From: Naematelia aurantialba
Taxonomy: Eukaryota > Basidiomycota > Tremellomycetes > Tremellales > Naemateliaceae
DNA: 64,000 bases
Direction of reading: 5' to 3'
Assembly: GCA_021527695.1 (NCBI GenBank)
Contig: JAKFAO010000004.1
Coordinates: 62,001-126,000, forward strand
In this document: positions 42,979 through 55,124 of the stretch, piece after piece
Layout: each line of letters begins with the position of its first letter
Position numbering within the stretch: position 1 is the first letter of the stretch
Translations under genes and position numbers: made by a program
Notes under the pieces: model-generated
The model's input: the letters and a program-made list of their open reading frames with translations, nothing else
Databases searched by the model: none
What the model was told of the DNA's origin: nothing

Positions 42979-45900
42979 CTACTCCTGCAGCTGCAGCGTC
43001 CAGTTATAAGGCTGAAACTGCTCGCCGAGTTTTCTCGCTCGCTCCTTGTTGAGCACATAGTCCATCTTCCTAGGTCGCCGCCACTTGCGCGGTTCCAGGC
43101 CGAGGATATTCCCGATGATCTCTGCTGCAAAGTACCTATCACGGGAATCAGCTTCCTCCCCCCTCCCTCAACAACCATCGAATAACGCCCAATTCGGCCC
43201 AAGCGGGCAACATACAGAGCACGGTCACGTTTTCGCCCGTGTTGGGATATTAAGAGAGAAGCTCACGGAGGGAACGCGCCGCCACCCTTGTCGCCCTCGT
43301 CCATCCCCACTCCCATCTCGTCCTCTCCTTGTCCCCGTCCAGCAGCATCATCGACGCCCTCTATGATGTGTCCATAGCCCTTTTCACCCTTGTAGTCCCA
43401 CTGGACCATAAAGTACGGCAAGTTGGACACCAGGGCGCGTCGGAAGCCGCCGGGGCGTTGCGAGAAATCAATCAGTTTTTTATGTTGCGTCCACTCGGAT
43501 TCCGAAGCGAGAATGGATTCCTGCCTCAGCATTAGCATATATCAGGGACGGGTGTTTATGCAAACGCAATGAAGTTCCAGAAAAGATGAAGACTCGACAC
43601 CAAACCAGATCAGACGACGCAAAGTAGCTTACCCGGAAATACGCAGGTGCATCCTGGAACTGCTCATACGGCACAGGTACAGCTTCGATATACGTATGCC
43701 GTTGCTGCCTGAACGACAAGATCGTCTCGTAAAACAACACTCCCTTGTTGTCCTTGGCATGCATCCGCATCAGGCACTTCATGAAATTCTGCCGGCAGAT
43801 CAGCCAAATCGTTCCCACCAGGGCCAGAGAAAACAGCGCACGCGGACTTCGTCCCAATCGTCGTCTTCCATCTCCAAGCTGCTCAGGCAGTGTTGGATAG
43901 GCACGATAAGACAATGACCGGGCACCAGCTCCTCAGTTTGGGTACAGCACAAGTACGTCCGTTTCCCGAGCGCCACAATCGCTGTGAGCGGGTTTCGATC
44001 ATCTTGGTAGCAAAAGGGACATGAATCGAGGGCCTTTTTCGTCCGTGCATAGTCTGCGCGCGGCGTCAGACGAAAAGATTTGTACAGGGATTCTGAGGAC
44101 GGAAAGTGGGATGGAAAACTTGCCATTGATAGCAAATGCCCGCTTCATAGCATCCGTCTTCATCTTTCTCCGAGCAAGGCGATCGGCATTATCATCCATA
44201 TACTCCAGGTCGTCCTGTCACATGTCAGCGTCAAAACTGTATGGGGTGCAGATGACTCACCTCAAACTTCCCGTCAGTGGCGATGGCGCGAGCCATCTCG
44301 GCATCAAGGTTCTTCTGATCGGCAGAACCGGCACCAAATCGCTCTTGCCTCACCAGCTCACCGAGCGATTGCGAGTCGTCGTCGGCATTATAACGCAGCA
44401 AATTCCCTTGACGATCTCGTGTCTCGAACTGCGCGCGTCAGCGAGCCTTGTTCCAGCGGTCGAGTAGCTGACCTTTTCGGGCTTCTTCCTCCTGTTCCCG
44501 GGACGCGCTTCAGGATCCTCTTTTCCTCCAAGTCCAACGTCGTACAGCTTTCCACGTCCATCAAGCGTCGGCAACACCTGCACCTCGACTCTTGTTCCGT
44601 CCTCTTCAGTCCTGCCCATCTGACCTGGACCGCCAGTCCACATGCCTGCGCCACCCTGATCACTGCCAGCCATTGACGCTCTATGCCGCTCGTATTCATA
44701 TTCATCCTCTAGAGCCTCAGCATCAGGATCATCGGAAAGCTTGGCACGTAGCACTCGAGCTTGAAACTTGTTCAGCTCTTCAGTTGACATGGTCGGTTTG
44801 GAGGTTGTCGCGTCGGTGGCCGTGGCAGTTGCTCCGGCCGTTTGATTGAGCGGGTATCCAGACGTGGACCGAGTCAGACCTTGCGGCGTGAAAACGCTCG
44901 GGATCGGAGTGGACACCTTGGCCTGGGTGGGAACATTGTTCGTGCTGGTTTTCGGGGTACCACGGAGCTGGTCGATCCTTGACCCAGGTGTTTGCATGCC
45001 ATCCCCACCCTCGCCGGGCCGCCTGAACCCTGCTCGAGAGGGCGGACGGGAGCCAAAGCCGTCGTCGTTGGGCGTGAACATGAAACGCCGGCCCTCGCCT
45101 GGCGTACGCACGCCGGACGATGCTGGCGAGTGGGATCCCATGTCGGACGAGTCGTTACCTCGTCGAGACTGACGTCGCTGCTCTCGCTCGTCAAGGATAC
45201 GGCGCTCTTCGCGAGCTTCGTTGAACTCGTCCAACGATCCATATCTCTCCATAGCAACTTCTTCAACATCTCGCCCCCTGTGACGGTATCAACTAAGGAC
45301 ATCGATGTATCCTGCTAACTTACTGCTCTTCCGCCTGCTCGTACAGCCGTCTCAGCTTCATCATCCTCCATTGATGCCCAGCACTGCCAGGAACAACCTT
45401 CTTCTCCTGCGTCTCGTATTCCTCCAGGCTCTTGCCTTGGACCAGCTGCTGGTTGAGCTCGCGCCGGTCAATTTGTAATTTGGAAGGATCAGGCTTGTTC
45501 TCATTAGGATCTTTCCGTTTGTGCTCCGTGCCCATGGCGGAGAAGAAATCTACAGCTCCGCCCAGGGTACGCCCGCTAGACTCGTCATCTCCGTAGCCGT
45601 CAGTAAGGCTCGAGCCTCCAGACGGTAGAGTGGCTGAATGAGGGATATCGCGCGCGGGGGCAGGTGCTGTATGAGAAGTGGTGAACGATCCAGGGTCAAG
45701 CATCCAAGATTCTCGTTCTTGTGGTTTCGACTCGACAGCCGTAGAGTGCGGTAAGCTAGCTGCAGGCACTTTGTCTACAGTTGACTTGAGCGGCAACGAG
45801 TCCGCCGAGGGGATATTTGATACGGCAGTCTGTGACAAGCCGAATCAGCGGTAGACTCGGCCAACGTCATTCGAGCGCAGTGGACTCACCTCTGCGTTGA

Positions 45901-46177
45901 CGCCTTTCTCGACCCACATATCCTCACCGTCATCGTCCACTACTTCCAGGTCGCCTTCCTTCCGCCGTTTCTCCTTCTTTGCCTTTTTCCGCTCCCGCCT
46001 TTCCTCTTCAGTCTCGTCTCGCCGATGATGCTTGTGTTTGCGCTCGTTGTCATCATGCGACTTGTGCTTGTGCCGCTTCTCCTCGTCACGATGCCGATTA
46101 TGGTCGCCCTTGTCCTCGCGATCTTTGCGCCGCCTTGAAGGGGACCGCGAGCCGTCTCGTAGTGACGTCTCGGCCAT
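42979..46177 (-). CDS. CWF19: CWF19/CwfJ spliceosome-associated protein
   Basis: Nuclear protein linked to the spliceosome, implicated in lariat/branch handling (family homologues interact with the debranching enzyme). ATG at 46177 (MAETSLRDGSRSPSRRRKD) begins a basic, charged RS/His-Lys region. A long disordered middle with helices follows (PSKLQIDRRELNQQLVQGKS, HQWRMMKLRRLYEQAEEQ, ELNKFQARVLRAKLSDDPDA, DDLEYMDDNADRLARRKM). The HIT-like CwfJ C-terminal domain 1 starts at LDSCPFCYQDDRNPLTAIVA and contains GHCLIVPIQHC, then NFMKCLMRMHAKDNKGVLFY and HTYIEAVPVPYEQF. Domain 2 has PYFMVQWDYKGEKGYGHIIE and YFAAEIIGNILGLEPRKWRR, ending NWTLQLQE at 42979. About seven short introns interrupt it. Head-to-head with importin alpha, 274 bp apart. 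Confidence 0.92.
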
Positions 46178-46451
46178 GTTGTGTAAGCTGGTTGAATGCA
46201 ATACCATTAATGATTCGGTCTAGGTAGTTGGTGAGCCGGCAGGGCGAGTCTCCCACGATCGCACCTTTATCTATAGGCGCGTGGAAGTTTAAGGAGCCTA
46301 ATTCTGCGCAGGCCTACCCAGTGGCGCGAGTTTTTACCTCCGCCACTCGCTAGCGCTCCCTTTTCCTTGCACTCCAATCAACCGTCCCCCGTTTAAACCT
46401 ACAATCCCCCTTGGCCTCACTGCTCTTGTCTTCATCTCGGCTTCACACACC
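46178..46451. promoter_or_regulatory. Compact bidirectional promoter CWF19 / importin alpha
   Basis: Only 274 bp separate the two start codons. Pyrimidine-rich stretches precede the importin alpha ATG (CTTCATCTCGGCTTCACACACC), typical of strongly expressed fungal genes. Both neighbours are housekeeping nuclear proteins. Confidence 0.6.
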
Positions 46452-48736
46452 ATGTCAGAAGCAAGGAATCTCGAGCATCGACGCGCCAACTTCAAAGGCA
46501 AGACACAATACTCTGCCCAAGAGGTGAGTCGTGTGCCTCCCCTGGTGCTCGACCAAAGAGGGACCGTGTCCGGTCATTGGAGCGTGGGCGGAACATGCTC
46601 CCACGGCGCCGGCTGCTTTCTTGTAGGATATATACTGATACATTTTACTAGCTGCGAAGACGTCGAGAAGAAGCCCAAGTCGAGATCAGAAAGCAAAAGG
46701 TGCGCGACATGCTTATCCACATGACTCCACAAAATCTTGCCTTGACGATGGTGCCTGTCCTTCCCTTCTTTCAGCCTGCTGATGCCCGTGGTTCAGCGCG
46801 AGGAATCCATCGCCAAGCGTCGCAACTTCCAGCCTCAAAATGTAGAGGAAGATCTCGAATCAGACGAAGATGCCGACATCGGCTCGTCTTCCCTCACCGA
46901 CACGCTGCCTCAGATGTTGCAGGCCATTTACAGCGAAGACCAGGAGGCTCAACTGGACGCGACCATGAAGTTCAGAAAGTAAGCTCAGTATCTCTCTCTG
47001 GATAGCCTTGGCGAATGTTGCAAGTCTCGAGTGGCAGCTAACGGATGCAGACTCTTGTCGAAGGAGAAGAACCCGCCCATTGATCGCGTGATCCAGTGTG
47101 GTGTGGTGCCGCGATTCGTCCAGTTCCTCTCGAGTCCCAACACGATGATTCAGGTCAGTTGATTATCACTGATACAGCGGAACTGACCAGTACAGTTTGA
47201 AGCAGCGTGGGCGTTGACAAGTAAGACGCATCGAAACCTGGCATCCACATGCGCTGATGAGCCCTAGACATTGCGTCCGGAACTTCCGAACACACTCAAG
47301 TGGTCATCAGCGCTGGTGCAATCCCCTACTTCATCCAACTGCTTTCGTCCAACGTACTGGATGTTCGCGAGCAGGCGTGAGCTCAAAAACCCTATTGGGA
47401 ACAGCGGGAAGACTAATGTCTGGACAGTGTTTGGGCCCTTGGTAACATTGCCGGAGATTCTCCCAAATGCCGAGATGTCGTTCTGAGTCAGGGTGCCCTA
47501 CAGCCACTTCTGATGTTGCTCAACGAGAACCATAAGATCTCCATGCTGAGGAACGCAACGTGGACTTTGAGCAACTTCTGTCGAGGCAAGGGACCTCAGC
47601 CAAAGTGGGAAATTGTAAGTCAAGGCAATCAAGGTGAATGTGTGACTGACATTTGCAGATCTCGCCCGCTCTCACTGTCCTCACCAAACTCATCTACTCA
47701 ATCGACGACGAGGTGCTCATCGATGCGTGCTGGGCAATCTCGTATCTGTCAGATGGGTCAAATGACAAAATTCAGGCGGTCATAGAGAGCGGCGTGTGTA
47801 GGCGATTGGTGGATCTGCTCATGTGAGTATTACATCCCGGAGATGGGCCGCACTCACCCTCACAGGCACCACTCCACTGCCGTGCAGACGCCCGCACTGC
47901 GCTCCGTCGGTAACATTGTGACCGGCGATGACCTGCAAACCCAAGTGATCATCTCGTCAGGCGCTCTTCCAGCTCTCCTAAGCCTTCTTTCCTCGCCCAA
48001 AGACGGCATCCGGAAGGAAGCCTGCTGGACGATTTCCAACATCACAGCTGGTTCCCCGCACCAGATACAAGCAATCATTGATGCGTGAGTGAGATACAGT
48101 CGTTCTTTGGCAGGGAAGTTTACATTTGTCTAGGAACATCATCCCACCTCTGATCAACATTCTTCAAAATGCCGACTTCAAGACCAAAAAAGAGGCCTGC
48201 TGGGCCATCTCAAACGCGACTTCGGGCGGTCTGCAAGAGCCTAATCAGATTCGTTATCTGGTGTCGCAAGGCTGCATCAAGCCGATGTGTGACCTGCTTC
48301 AATCGATGGACAACAAGATTATTCAGGTGGCGCTAGACGGTCTTGAGAATATCCTGAAGGTCGGAGAGATCGACAAAGAGGCTGCTGGTCTGGGAGGAAC
48401 GAACAAGTACGCCCAGTACATCGAGGAGGCAGGCGGCATGGTTGCGATCCACAACTTGCAACACCACGAGAACCTGGAAATCTACAAGAAGTGTTTCTAC
48501 ATTATGGACAGTAAGTGGTATCCCCTGTGTGCTGAAACTGTACTAAGCGATTGTCAGAATTCTTCCCAGACGAGGACGAGGAGGAGGGAACCGAGGGTGT
48601 TGTGCCCTCGGTAGACGCGTCTGGGCAATATGCCTTCCAGTCGGACGGTAAGTACCATAACCGGCTCACAAGGGCTCTTGCTGATCTCGCGTCAGTCGCC
48701 GCACCAACTGGAGGGTTCAACTTTGCCCAACAGTGA
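46452..48736 (+). CDS. SRP1: Importin subunit alpha (karyopherin alpha)
   Basis: Adaptor that binds classical nuclear localisation signals and couples cargo to importin beta. Twelve exons: 46452-46523, 46652-46699, 46797-46978, 47051-47153, 47196-47220, 47268-47376, 47428-47614, 47659-47822, 47866-48084, 48134-48510, 48558-48647, 48696-48736; 1617 nt, 538 aa, in frame, normal length. The N-terminal importin-beta-binding domain is basic ([27 protein letters not shown]). Armadillo repeats follow with the typical W..x..N ladder: [95 protein letters not shown]. An acidic C-terminal patch ([12 protein letters not shown]) and the tail GGFNFAQQ, containing the CAS/export-type end, complete it. Confidence 0.97.
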
Positions 48737-50121
48737 TCCTTGCATCCATCGTTGGATTCTGTACTTTCTATCCGCTTTCTCGCATTCCATCGACTGGCTG
48801 TTTCGCTTGCCGACTGGGGGTCTTCGCGTTTGTGAACCCCTATTCCAATTCCCGTTCCGGTTTCCATGCCTAGATATGACTCGTCATACGTCGAGGGCAA
48901 CTGTTCTCAGCCCCTTGATCAATACAATCAGCATCGTCCTGTGTCCCCGTCTGCTATGTGCTTCGTCACGCTACTTCTTGTTACATTACCCTGTCCTCTT
49001 CTGCCCTTCCCATCGTTACCCTGTCTTTTCTTCTGCCGTTCCTTCGTGTGTCACTCTCCACCATCATGCAAGCATGTCGACAATCGCACTTTGGTCCTCC
49101 GGACTGCCGGAGAACACAGGACGACAAGACACCATCAAGGCGCAGGCCATCGTCGCGCCGCTCAGTATCGCATTTTCAGTTCTTTTGGACAATCGAGTCT
49201 CGACCTCTCGACGCCGGCTTGCGCATTGTAAGCGGCCTCGGGACGAGAAAGGGGGAGCAAGGGAGTAGTGTATATACCCGCATGTGAGAGTATATCCCGA
49301 GCGGGACGTAGGCTGCGGAAGAGGTGGAACAACGGTGGAGGTTGGCAGCGGGGCGGGGATGTTTGCGAGATGAGATGCATCTGTGCTTCTGCTTTGCTTC
49401 GGGCTTGAGTTCGGGTCAGGGTGCGGCTCGTGCTCGGGCTCGGGCGCGGCGCTTCATCGAGGCGGCGTGCGCTGCTGCTGCACACTCCACTACACCCCAC
49501 TACACTCCACTGCACTCCACTATGATACACTCCACTACGCAACGCTACACATGAGGGGAGGCGCGGCGCCGGTGTATGCAAGGTGGATCCATGTTACTGT
49601 ACTACTATAAACAAAGTACCCAGCTGATCAGGTGTATACTTTTCGCCTGTCATGTACGTGCCCATCTGTATCGCGCGCGCGCGTGTATATCGCTATCCGA
49701 TCGAGGTCCAGAGGTCGAGCCGGTAGGTCGTATATTGCTTGTAAATTTTGGATTGATTGTGGATTGCGAATTGGCACGGGATCGTATATCATGTCTGCGT
49801 TTCTGGAGGCGAGTTCGCTTCGTCCTTCCTCCTTCCTCTTCGCTCTTCCCTCGTTCCTCTTCCCTCTTCACTCTTCTCTTTTATTCATGCTTCCTCCCGT
49901 CTTCGTATCCTCGTCGTCTTCGTTCTCTACCAAGGCGTGGACGATGCTTCGTTTCGATATGATGGATAATGACGATATGGTTCTTACGATACAATGTGCA
50001 GCGGTGTTGGAATGGATTGGGGCCAGAGTCGTGGGGCGTGGGGCGTGGGGCGTGGGGGGTGGGTCGGTGAAATACGATACCAGATCGATCTTTCGGGACC
50101 ACAGTGGCAGCCGTAAGTCGA
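48737..50121. other. 1.4-kb convergent 3' region without supported gene
   Basis: Between the end of importin alpha (+) and the Pumilio gene (-). Frames of 100-210 codons on plus at 48630-49268 and 49632-50243 are low-complexity and have no domain. It contains a repeat of ACTCCACTAC units and, at about 50035-50060, three GGGGCGTG-like tandem copies. Confidence 0.55.
49483..49540. repeat. ACTCCACTACAC degenerate repeat
   Basis: Five or six degenerate copies of a 10-11 bp CACTCCACTA unit in the intergenic region downstream of importin alpha. Confidence 0.75.
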
Positions 50122-53100
50122 CTAGCCAAAGTGCGCCGAGGCGTACATCCCCGGTCGCATCTGTGGAACGAGCATCAGCGGCAGATCGATGCGAATTATG
50201 GTACGAGGCGCATGGTTTGAGGGACTCGGACAAGAAAACGTGATCCACACGACTGGTGAGAGGTGAGAGAGATAACTGGGCAGATGAGTCTGATGGGGGA
50301 GTGTATTGGGAGGGCAGCCATCTAGAGAGTGCTAGGGGTCGCTCGATGATACAGTCGCTCGATGATACAGTCGCTATGACAGATGGACTCACCATGTTCT
50401 GCTGATAATACATGCCCGGCGCGCCTCGCCCTCCGCCCCCCTGCCCCGGCTGACCCACGATGCCGAGCCCACCGACCGGCGGCTGCTGCTCGAATCGCAT
50501 CGCCGTCGGGACCATGCCGGCGCTCAGCCGGGACTGCTGGTACGGCAGGTCGATTGATGGTGATGCGAACTGCGTGACATGTCAGCACTCTGAACGAGGC
50601 ACTTGCTCGAGGACAGGTCGTAAACATGCTCAAGAGCGGATCATACCCCTGCCGTAAGGCGAGGGGTGACCATGTTGGTGTAGCTTGCGGACAGGTATGA
50701 TTTCGCAGCAAAGACAGAGAGTACGGGACGATGAGTGCGGGATAAAGAGTACGGGAGGATGTGAACATACAGGGTTGAACGGGTCCGACCCAGGAGACAT
50801 CATATGCGACGCCGGACTCATTCTGCCCCGATGCATCGCCTGCGGGGTCCGCGGTGAGCCGGTCAAACTCGGACTCCCCGTGCGCATCGCCTGTCCGAGC
50901 GGCATATTCTGCGGTATGAGCAGAGGCGAGAGGTTTGCAGGATACCCAGGTGAAGCCTGTTGGTAGGGATTATAGTATCCCCCTTGGATCGGGTATCCTT
51001 GGGCCGTTGGACTCGCCTGCGATCCGGTCCAGTTGGGGGCGGGTCGGAAGGGCGAGGGTCCGGCCGGCACGGGTAGCCCAACAGCTTCCAGTAACATCCG
51101 GTAAGGCGGCGTGGCGCTCGCTTTGATGTTTGGCAATACTCGCCGCACGGCCTCGACCATCATCTCCCTTTCAGACTGGGGCAGAGTGGAAATCGCAATG
51201 ATCTTGCCGATGACTTGGGACCCGTTGTTGGCGTCCCCTAGAATCTCGATGAGAGTCTGGTCGGCGGACGACGAGAATATTGACGAGACGAGAAGACTGG
51301 AAGCGGATGTCTCGGCAGTCTGCGTGATGACTACGCAGCGTCAGCTGGTGTGCACCTCCCATTCCACAGAACGTACTGCGGAGCACCGTCAGAGACGCAA
51401 GTTTGTGAGTACAGAGATGGGCAATGTGAGGCGCAAAGCGCGTAGCGAGCAGCCCGTATCTGCCGGGCAGGTTGGACGAGTCCACAAGCCATGTGAGCAG
51501 CAATGCCCCGTTGGGATTCGTAGCCAGAGGGATCGAGTTCAGGATAATGCTGGTGGAGATGCGTTTCTACATTGACTGTTAGCAGCGTCCGTTGACACGA
51601 CATGAGGGTTGACGCGGCACGAGCGGGAGAAATCACCCTTTGATACAGGCTAGTGTGCGGACTCTCAAGACAGGTCCGCATGCACCTGGCTCCGAACCGG
51701 TTCTGCGCGATATCCCACATACGGTCGACCATCGCGTCAAACACATAGTCGTTCCATGGCGCGCCGAAGCGAAGCGTGCCGGCACATACATAGTTGCCGA
51801 GCGAATCGCACATCAAGGGAGGCGCAAACGGCTTGAGATGATCAATCACCAATTGCCGCTCGACAGGCGTGACAGAGCACTCGATGATCTTCTGTGCTGC
51901 CCATGTTCCGTTCTTGTGGATCCCGATCAGCGCCAGGTGCGGGACGACGCGCTGCAGCATCTCGAAGCGCAGGTCTGGCGAGGTGCGTTCGAAGAGCTTC
52001 TGAATGACAGTGTTGCCAATGTAGTCACTGGAAAGCTGCGGTAGTTAGTGTCTGCGGTGTGCATAGGAGTTGCCAGCTCGGATCAGGTGCCAGCTCGGAT
52101 GACGAGAAGGAGGCATGTCAAGCTCGAGTCGTGGTGGAAGACTCGCAAGCTCTGATACCTCCAGTCGATATACAAGCTACGACACGGTCCACACAGGAAA
52201 GAAAGAAAGCGAGGAAAGTTTAAGGGGCTATCAGAGCTCACCTCAGCACTGTCCTCCATCAAGTCGGAGGTGGTAGCATCCACCTCTGCCTGGCTCATCT
52301 GCCCAGCATCCAGTTTCCTCCTCAACTCCTTCAACTTTGTGGCGTCGAATCTCCTCATTTGCCGATCTGTGATGATCGGTATCGAAGTGTAATACGTCGT
52401 CGGCGGTCGGGAATCTGCACCATGTCAACCCCACCCCAACTGTTATTTCCAGGTGACCTCCTAGTGTGATCCCTCTTCTGGCGCACGCTCGTAATGCGTG
52501 TGGAATGTGCGTTGTTAGGTAAAGGGTGAAATCACTTACCTGCCGCAGCCCTGACATCGCCTTCTTCGGCTTCTCGACCCGCACTGAGGACCTGCATGAT
52601 CATCTGGGCCTCGCTGACGACTCCGCCCTTGCCCAAACCCTTCTCCAGCACCTGTTCATGAACGCCCTGTTTCACGAGATCCACAACCAGCTGGGACCGA
52701 TAGTTCTCGAGACCGCCTCCTTCCGCGCTGAATTGTCGTTCAGTCGACACAGCCTCGGCGCCCCGGACCGTCGAAAGACCTTCGGACAGCTCGTCCATCG
52801 TGGTGTGATGAGCAGCGTCATGAGTGGACTCGTCTTCGAGGCCGCCCATGGTAGGCGACCGGGTCTGGACACGAGCAAAGCCGATCCTGATGGGACCGAC
52901 GTCGGATCCAAGGATATCTTTGCCATTCAAAGCGTTCCTTGCTGAAACGGCAGAGTCAAGGTGCTCGAAATTGATGAAGCCGCAGCACTACACACTGTCA
53001 GCGGACTAAGACCAAGGGACCAAGGACTGAGAGCGATCATCCAGAGCAACGGCAGCGAGCGGCGGAGATGGGAGCTGACCTTGTGCATCAAGACTCGTGC

Positions 53101-55124
53101 TGATTCGACAGGCCCAAACGGGCTAAAGATCTGGAGCAATGTGGCGCTCGACGTGGTACCTGGAATACTACCGATCCACAATGCTCGAGTAGGCTGTGAG
53201 CTCGATTCCTGTCCTTGATCTGGACTGGAATGGATTCCGGGCTCGGCATGTTGAGGAGGAACAGTCACAGCCTGAGGGGGTCCGTTTGTGAAGACCAGGC
53301 CAGGTGACGGATTAGCGGTGGCATTCGACATCGGCGGGTTGTTCGGCACAGAATCAATTTTGCCGAACCCGATGCGGACTGGGGCCGTCTCGGCGAGGGA
53401 GGCGACATGGCCACCAAGCCGATTCAGAACGTCATCCCGGGCGCGGATGGCGTCCGCTTTGTCCATAAAGTTGACAAAAGCACATGTCTGATTGACCCGT
53501 CAGCGTCACGGAAACAGTGGAAGCCGGCGTTGGCCTATGACTCACCTTTTCCGGCAACAATCTGACCGACTCGATGGCTCCGTAAGGCGCAAAGACGTGG
53601 AGCAACGCGTCGCTGGTAGCGTTGACATCCAAATTTCCAATCCAGAGGCTCCTGGTGGGCACTTGGGGTGTTGATGAACCTCTTTCGATATCTGGCGTGC
53701 CGGCGCGTGAAGTATGCGACGACAAAGAGAGCCTTGGTCCGCGACTGGACGAGCTCTCGCGAGATCGCGTCAAGTCGCGATCGGATCGAGAGCGCGGCGG
53801 GTAGCCGTACTGTGCGTTGTACGCGTTGCCGAGGTGTCCAGGCAGGGGAGACTGAGGGATGGCGGCGAGGTATCCACGGCTGTCTGAGCGGCGCGCCGGC
53901 TTATCGAGGGCACCAATGGTGGTGGCTCGCGGTCTGTTGGAGTCCTTGTACATGTGGGACGGGTTGTAGAGGCTGGTCATATGAGGGACGAGGTAGTCGG
54001 GCTCGTACATGCCCATGTTGGCGATTTCGCGAGCCAGCGCATCGGTCTCTCCCGCCTGGCCGTACGGGTTTGCGACGTGGGGATACAGATTGTTGTTGGT
54101 GACGGACGGACGGAGGGGTGAGGGGCGGTTAAAGTTGGAGACTGTGCTGGCGCGTAGCCGACTTGCTGGGCCGCTGTTGGCGATAGCGCGCTGCGCCTGC
54201 GTCTTGAGCTCGCTCATCGAGGCGGCAGGGAGGTCTGAGCCGTCCGCGAGACCGAGGTAGTCGAGAGTGGAGAAGGTCAGGTCGTTGGGCTGCATGGACG
54301 CCGCCGAGTCAGACGGCGACGTGAGGGACATGGGGTCCTCCTCGTTGCCCACTGGCTGGCCGAGCGGTGAGCGAGCGGGGCCAGGGTTGTTCAACCACGC
54401 ATTGCTAAAGGGATCCCTGCCGAATGCGTGTCCCAGATGGTTGGGGGGCAGCGTGAGCGATCCAGAGCGGTTACGGTTCGACGTAGGCGTCTCGAGGTTG
54501 GCGGCCGACGAGGTGGTGTGTCGCAGAGTCGGGCGAGCGCCAGAGGTGGTGTGGGGGTAGACCTGTGCGAGAGCGGCGGGTCGCGCGGGCGTGGTGAGAT
54601 TGACTGCGGACGAAGGAGGAGGAGGGCTCGTTTCGTCTTGGGCCGGTGTGCGTGAGAAAGGCTCCTCTAGCTTGGACGGCATGGTCCTGTCCACTGTCAG
54701 CCTCATTGCTCGGCCGCGCTCGACAATGACAATGACAATGACAATGACAATGACAATGACAATGACAAAGGCAATGACAATGACAAAGGCAACGACAACG
54801 ACAACGACAACGACACCGCCGTCGACGAGGACGTTGCGAAGGACGGTAAACTAGCATAGAGACGGAGGGGACGTACCCAGCTCTGGCACGGCGATACCCG
54901 CTCGCGATGCCCGCGGGGGATCCTTCGCCATCTTCCTCCGGGGTGGGGCTGACCCCGGCCGGCCGGTTCACAGCTAGGCCCGTCTCGCCCTCGATGATCT
55001 CCCTTGCTCGGCGCGCAAATGCGGCGCTAGGCGCTGGCGGGGGGGTACGACCGTCTTTGGTCCTCCCGGCTGAGTTAGGTCCTTCGGGCGACAGGGACGA
55101 CCGCGCGCTCTGGGTCGGCGACAT
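50122..55124 (-). CDS. Pumilio (PUF) RNA-binding protein with two RRM domains (JSN1-type)
   Basis: Cytoplasmic mRNA-binding regulator. ATG at 55124 opens a Ser/Pro exon (MSPTQSARSSLSPEG); an intron of about 180 nt with an AATGAC repeat leads into the exon MPSKLEEPFS. After about 330 disordered residues come RRM1 (RSLWIGNLDVNATSDALLHV, then CAFVNFMDKADAIRARD), RRM2 (RALWIGSIPGTTSSATLLQI, then CGFINFEHLDSAVSARNAL), and a Pumilio region with about six recognisable repeats: DYIGNTVIQKLFERTS, IGIHKNGTWAAQKIIE, DSLGNYVCAGTLRFG, AQNRFGARCMRTCLE, TNPNGALLLTWLVD and DANNGSQVIGKIIA. The C-terminus is Gln/Gly/Pro-rich. That RRM-RRM-PUF order is the JSN1/PUF1-2 layout. The 3' end is uncertain: reading runs to a GTGAGT after QQNM at about 50398, and the last small exon may end at 50122. 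Confidence 0.85.
54722..54818. repeat. AATGAC hexamer repeat in Pumilio intron 1
   Basis: About eight perfect AATGAC units, then AATGACAAAGGC variants and five AACGAC units. It lies within the first intron of the Pumilio gene. Confidence 0.9.

Noticed and set aside
42702..43202. 166-codon minus-strand frame with Ala/Val-rich runs
   Set aside because: It overlaps the last CWF19 exon on the same strand in another frame; the CWF19 frame has clear family motifs, and the Ala/Val run is just a trinucleotide-like repeat.
48630..49268. 212-codon plus-strand frame after importin alpha
   Set aside because: It overlaps the end of importin alpha in another frame and then runs through the 3' flank with Ser/Arg/Cys-rich sequence and no domain.
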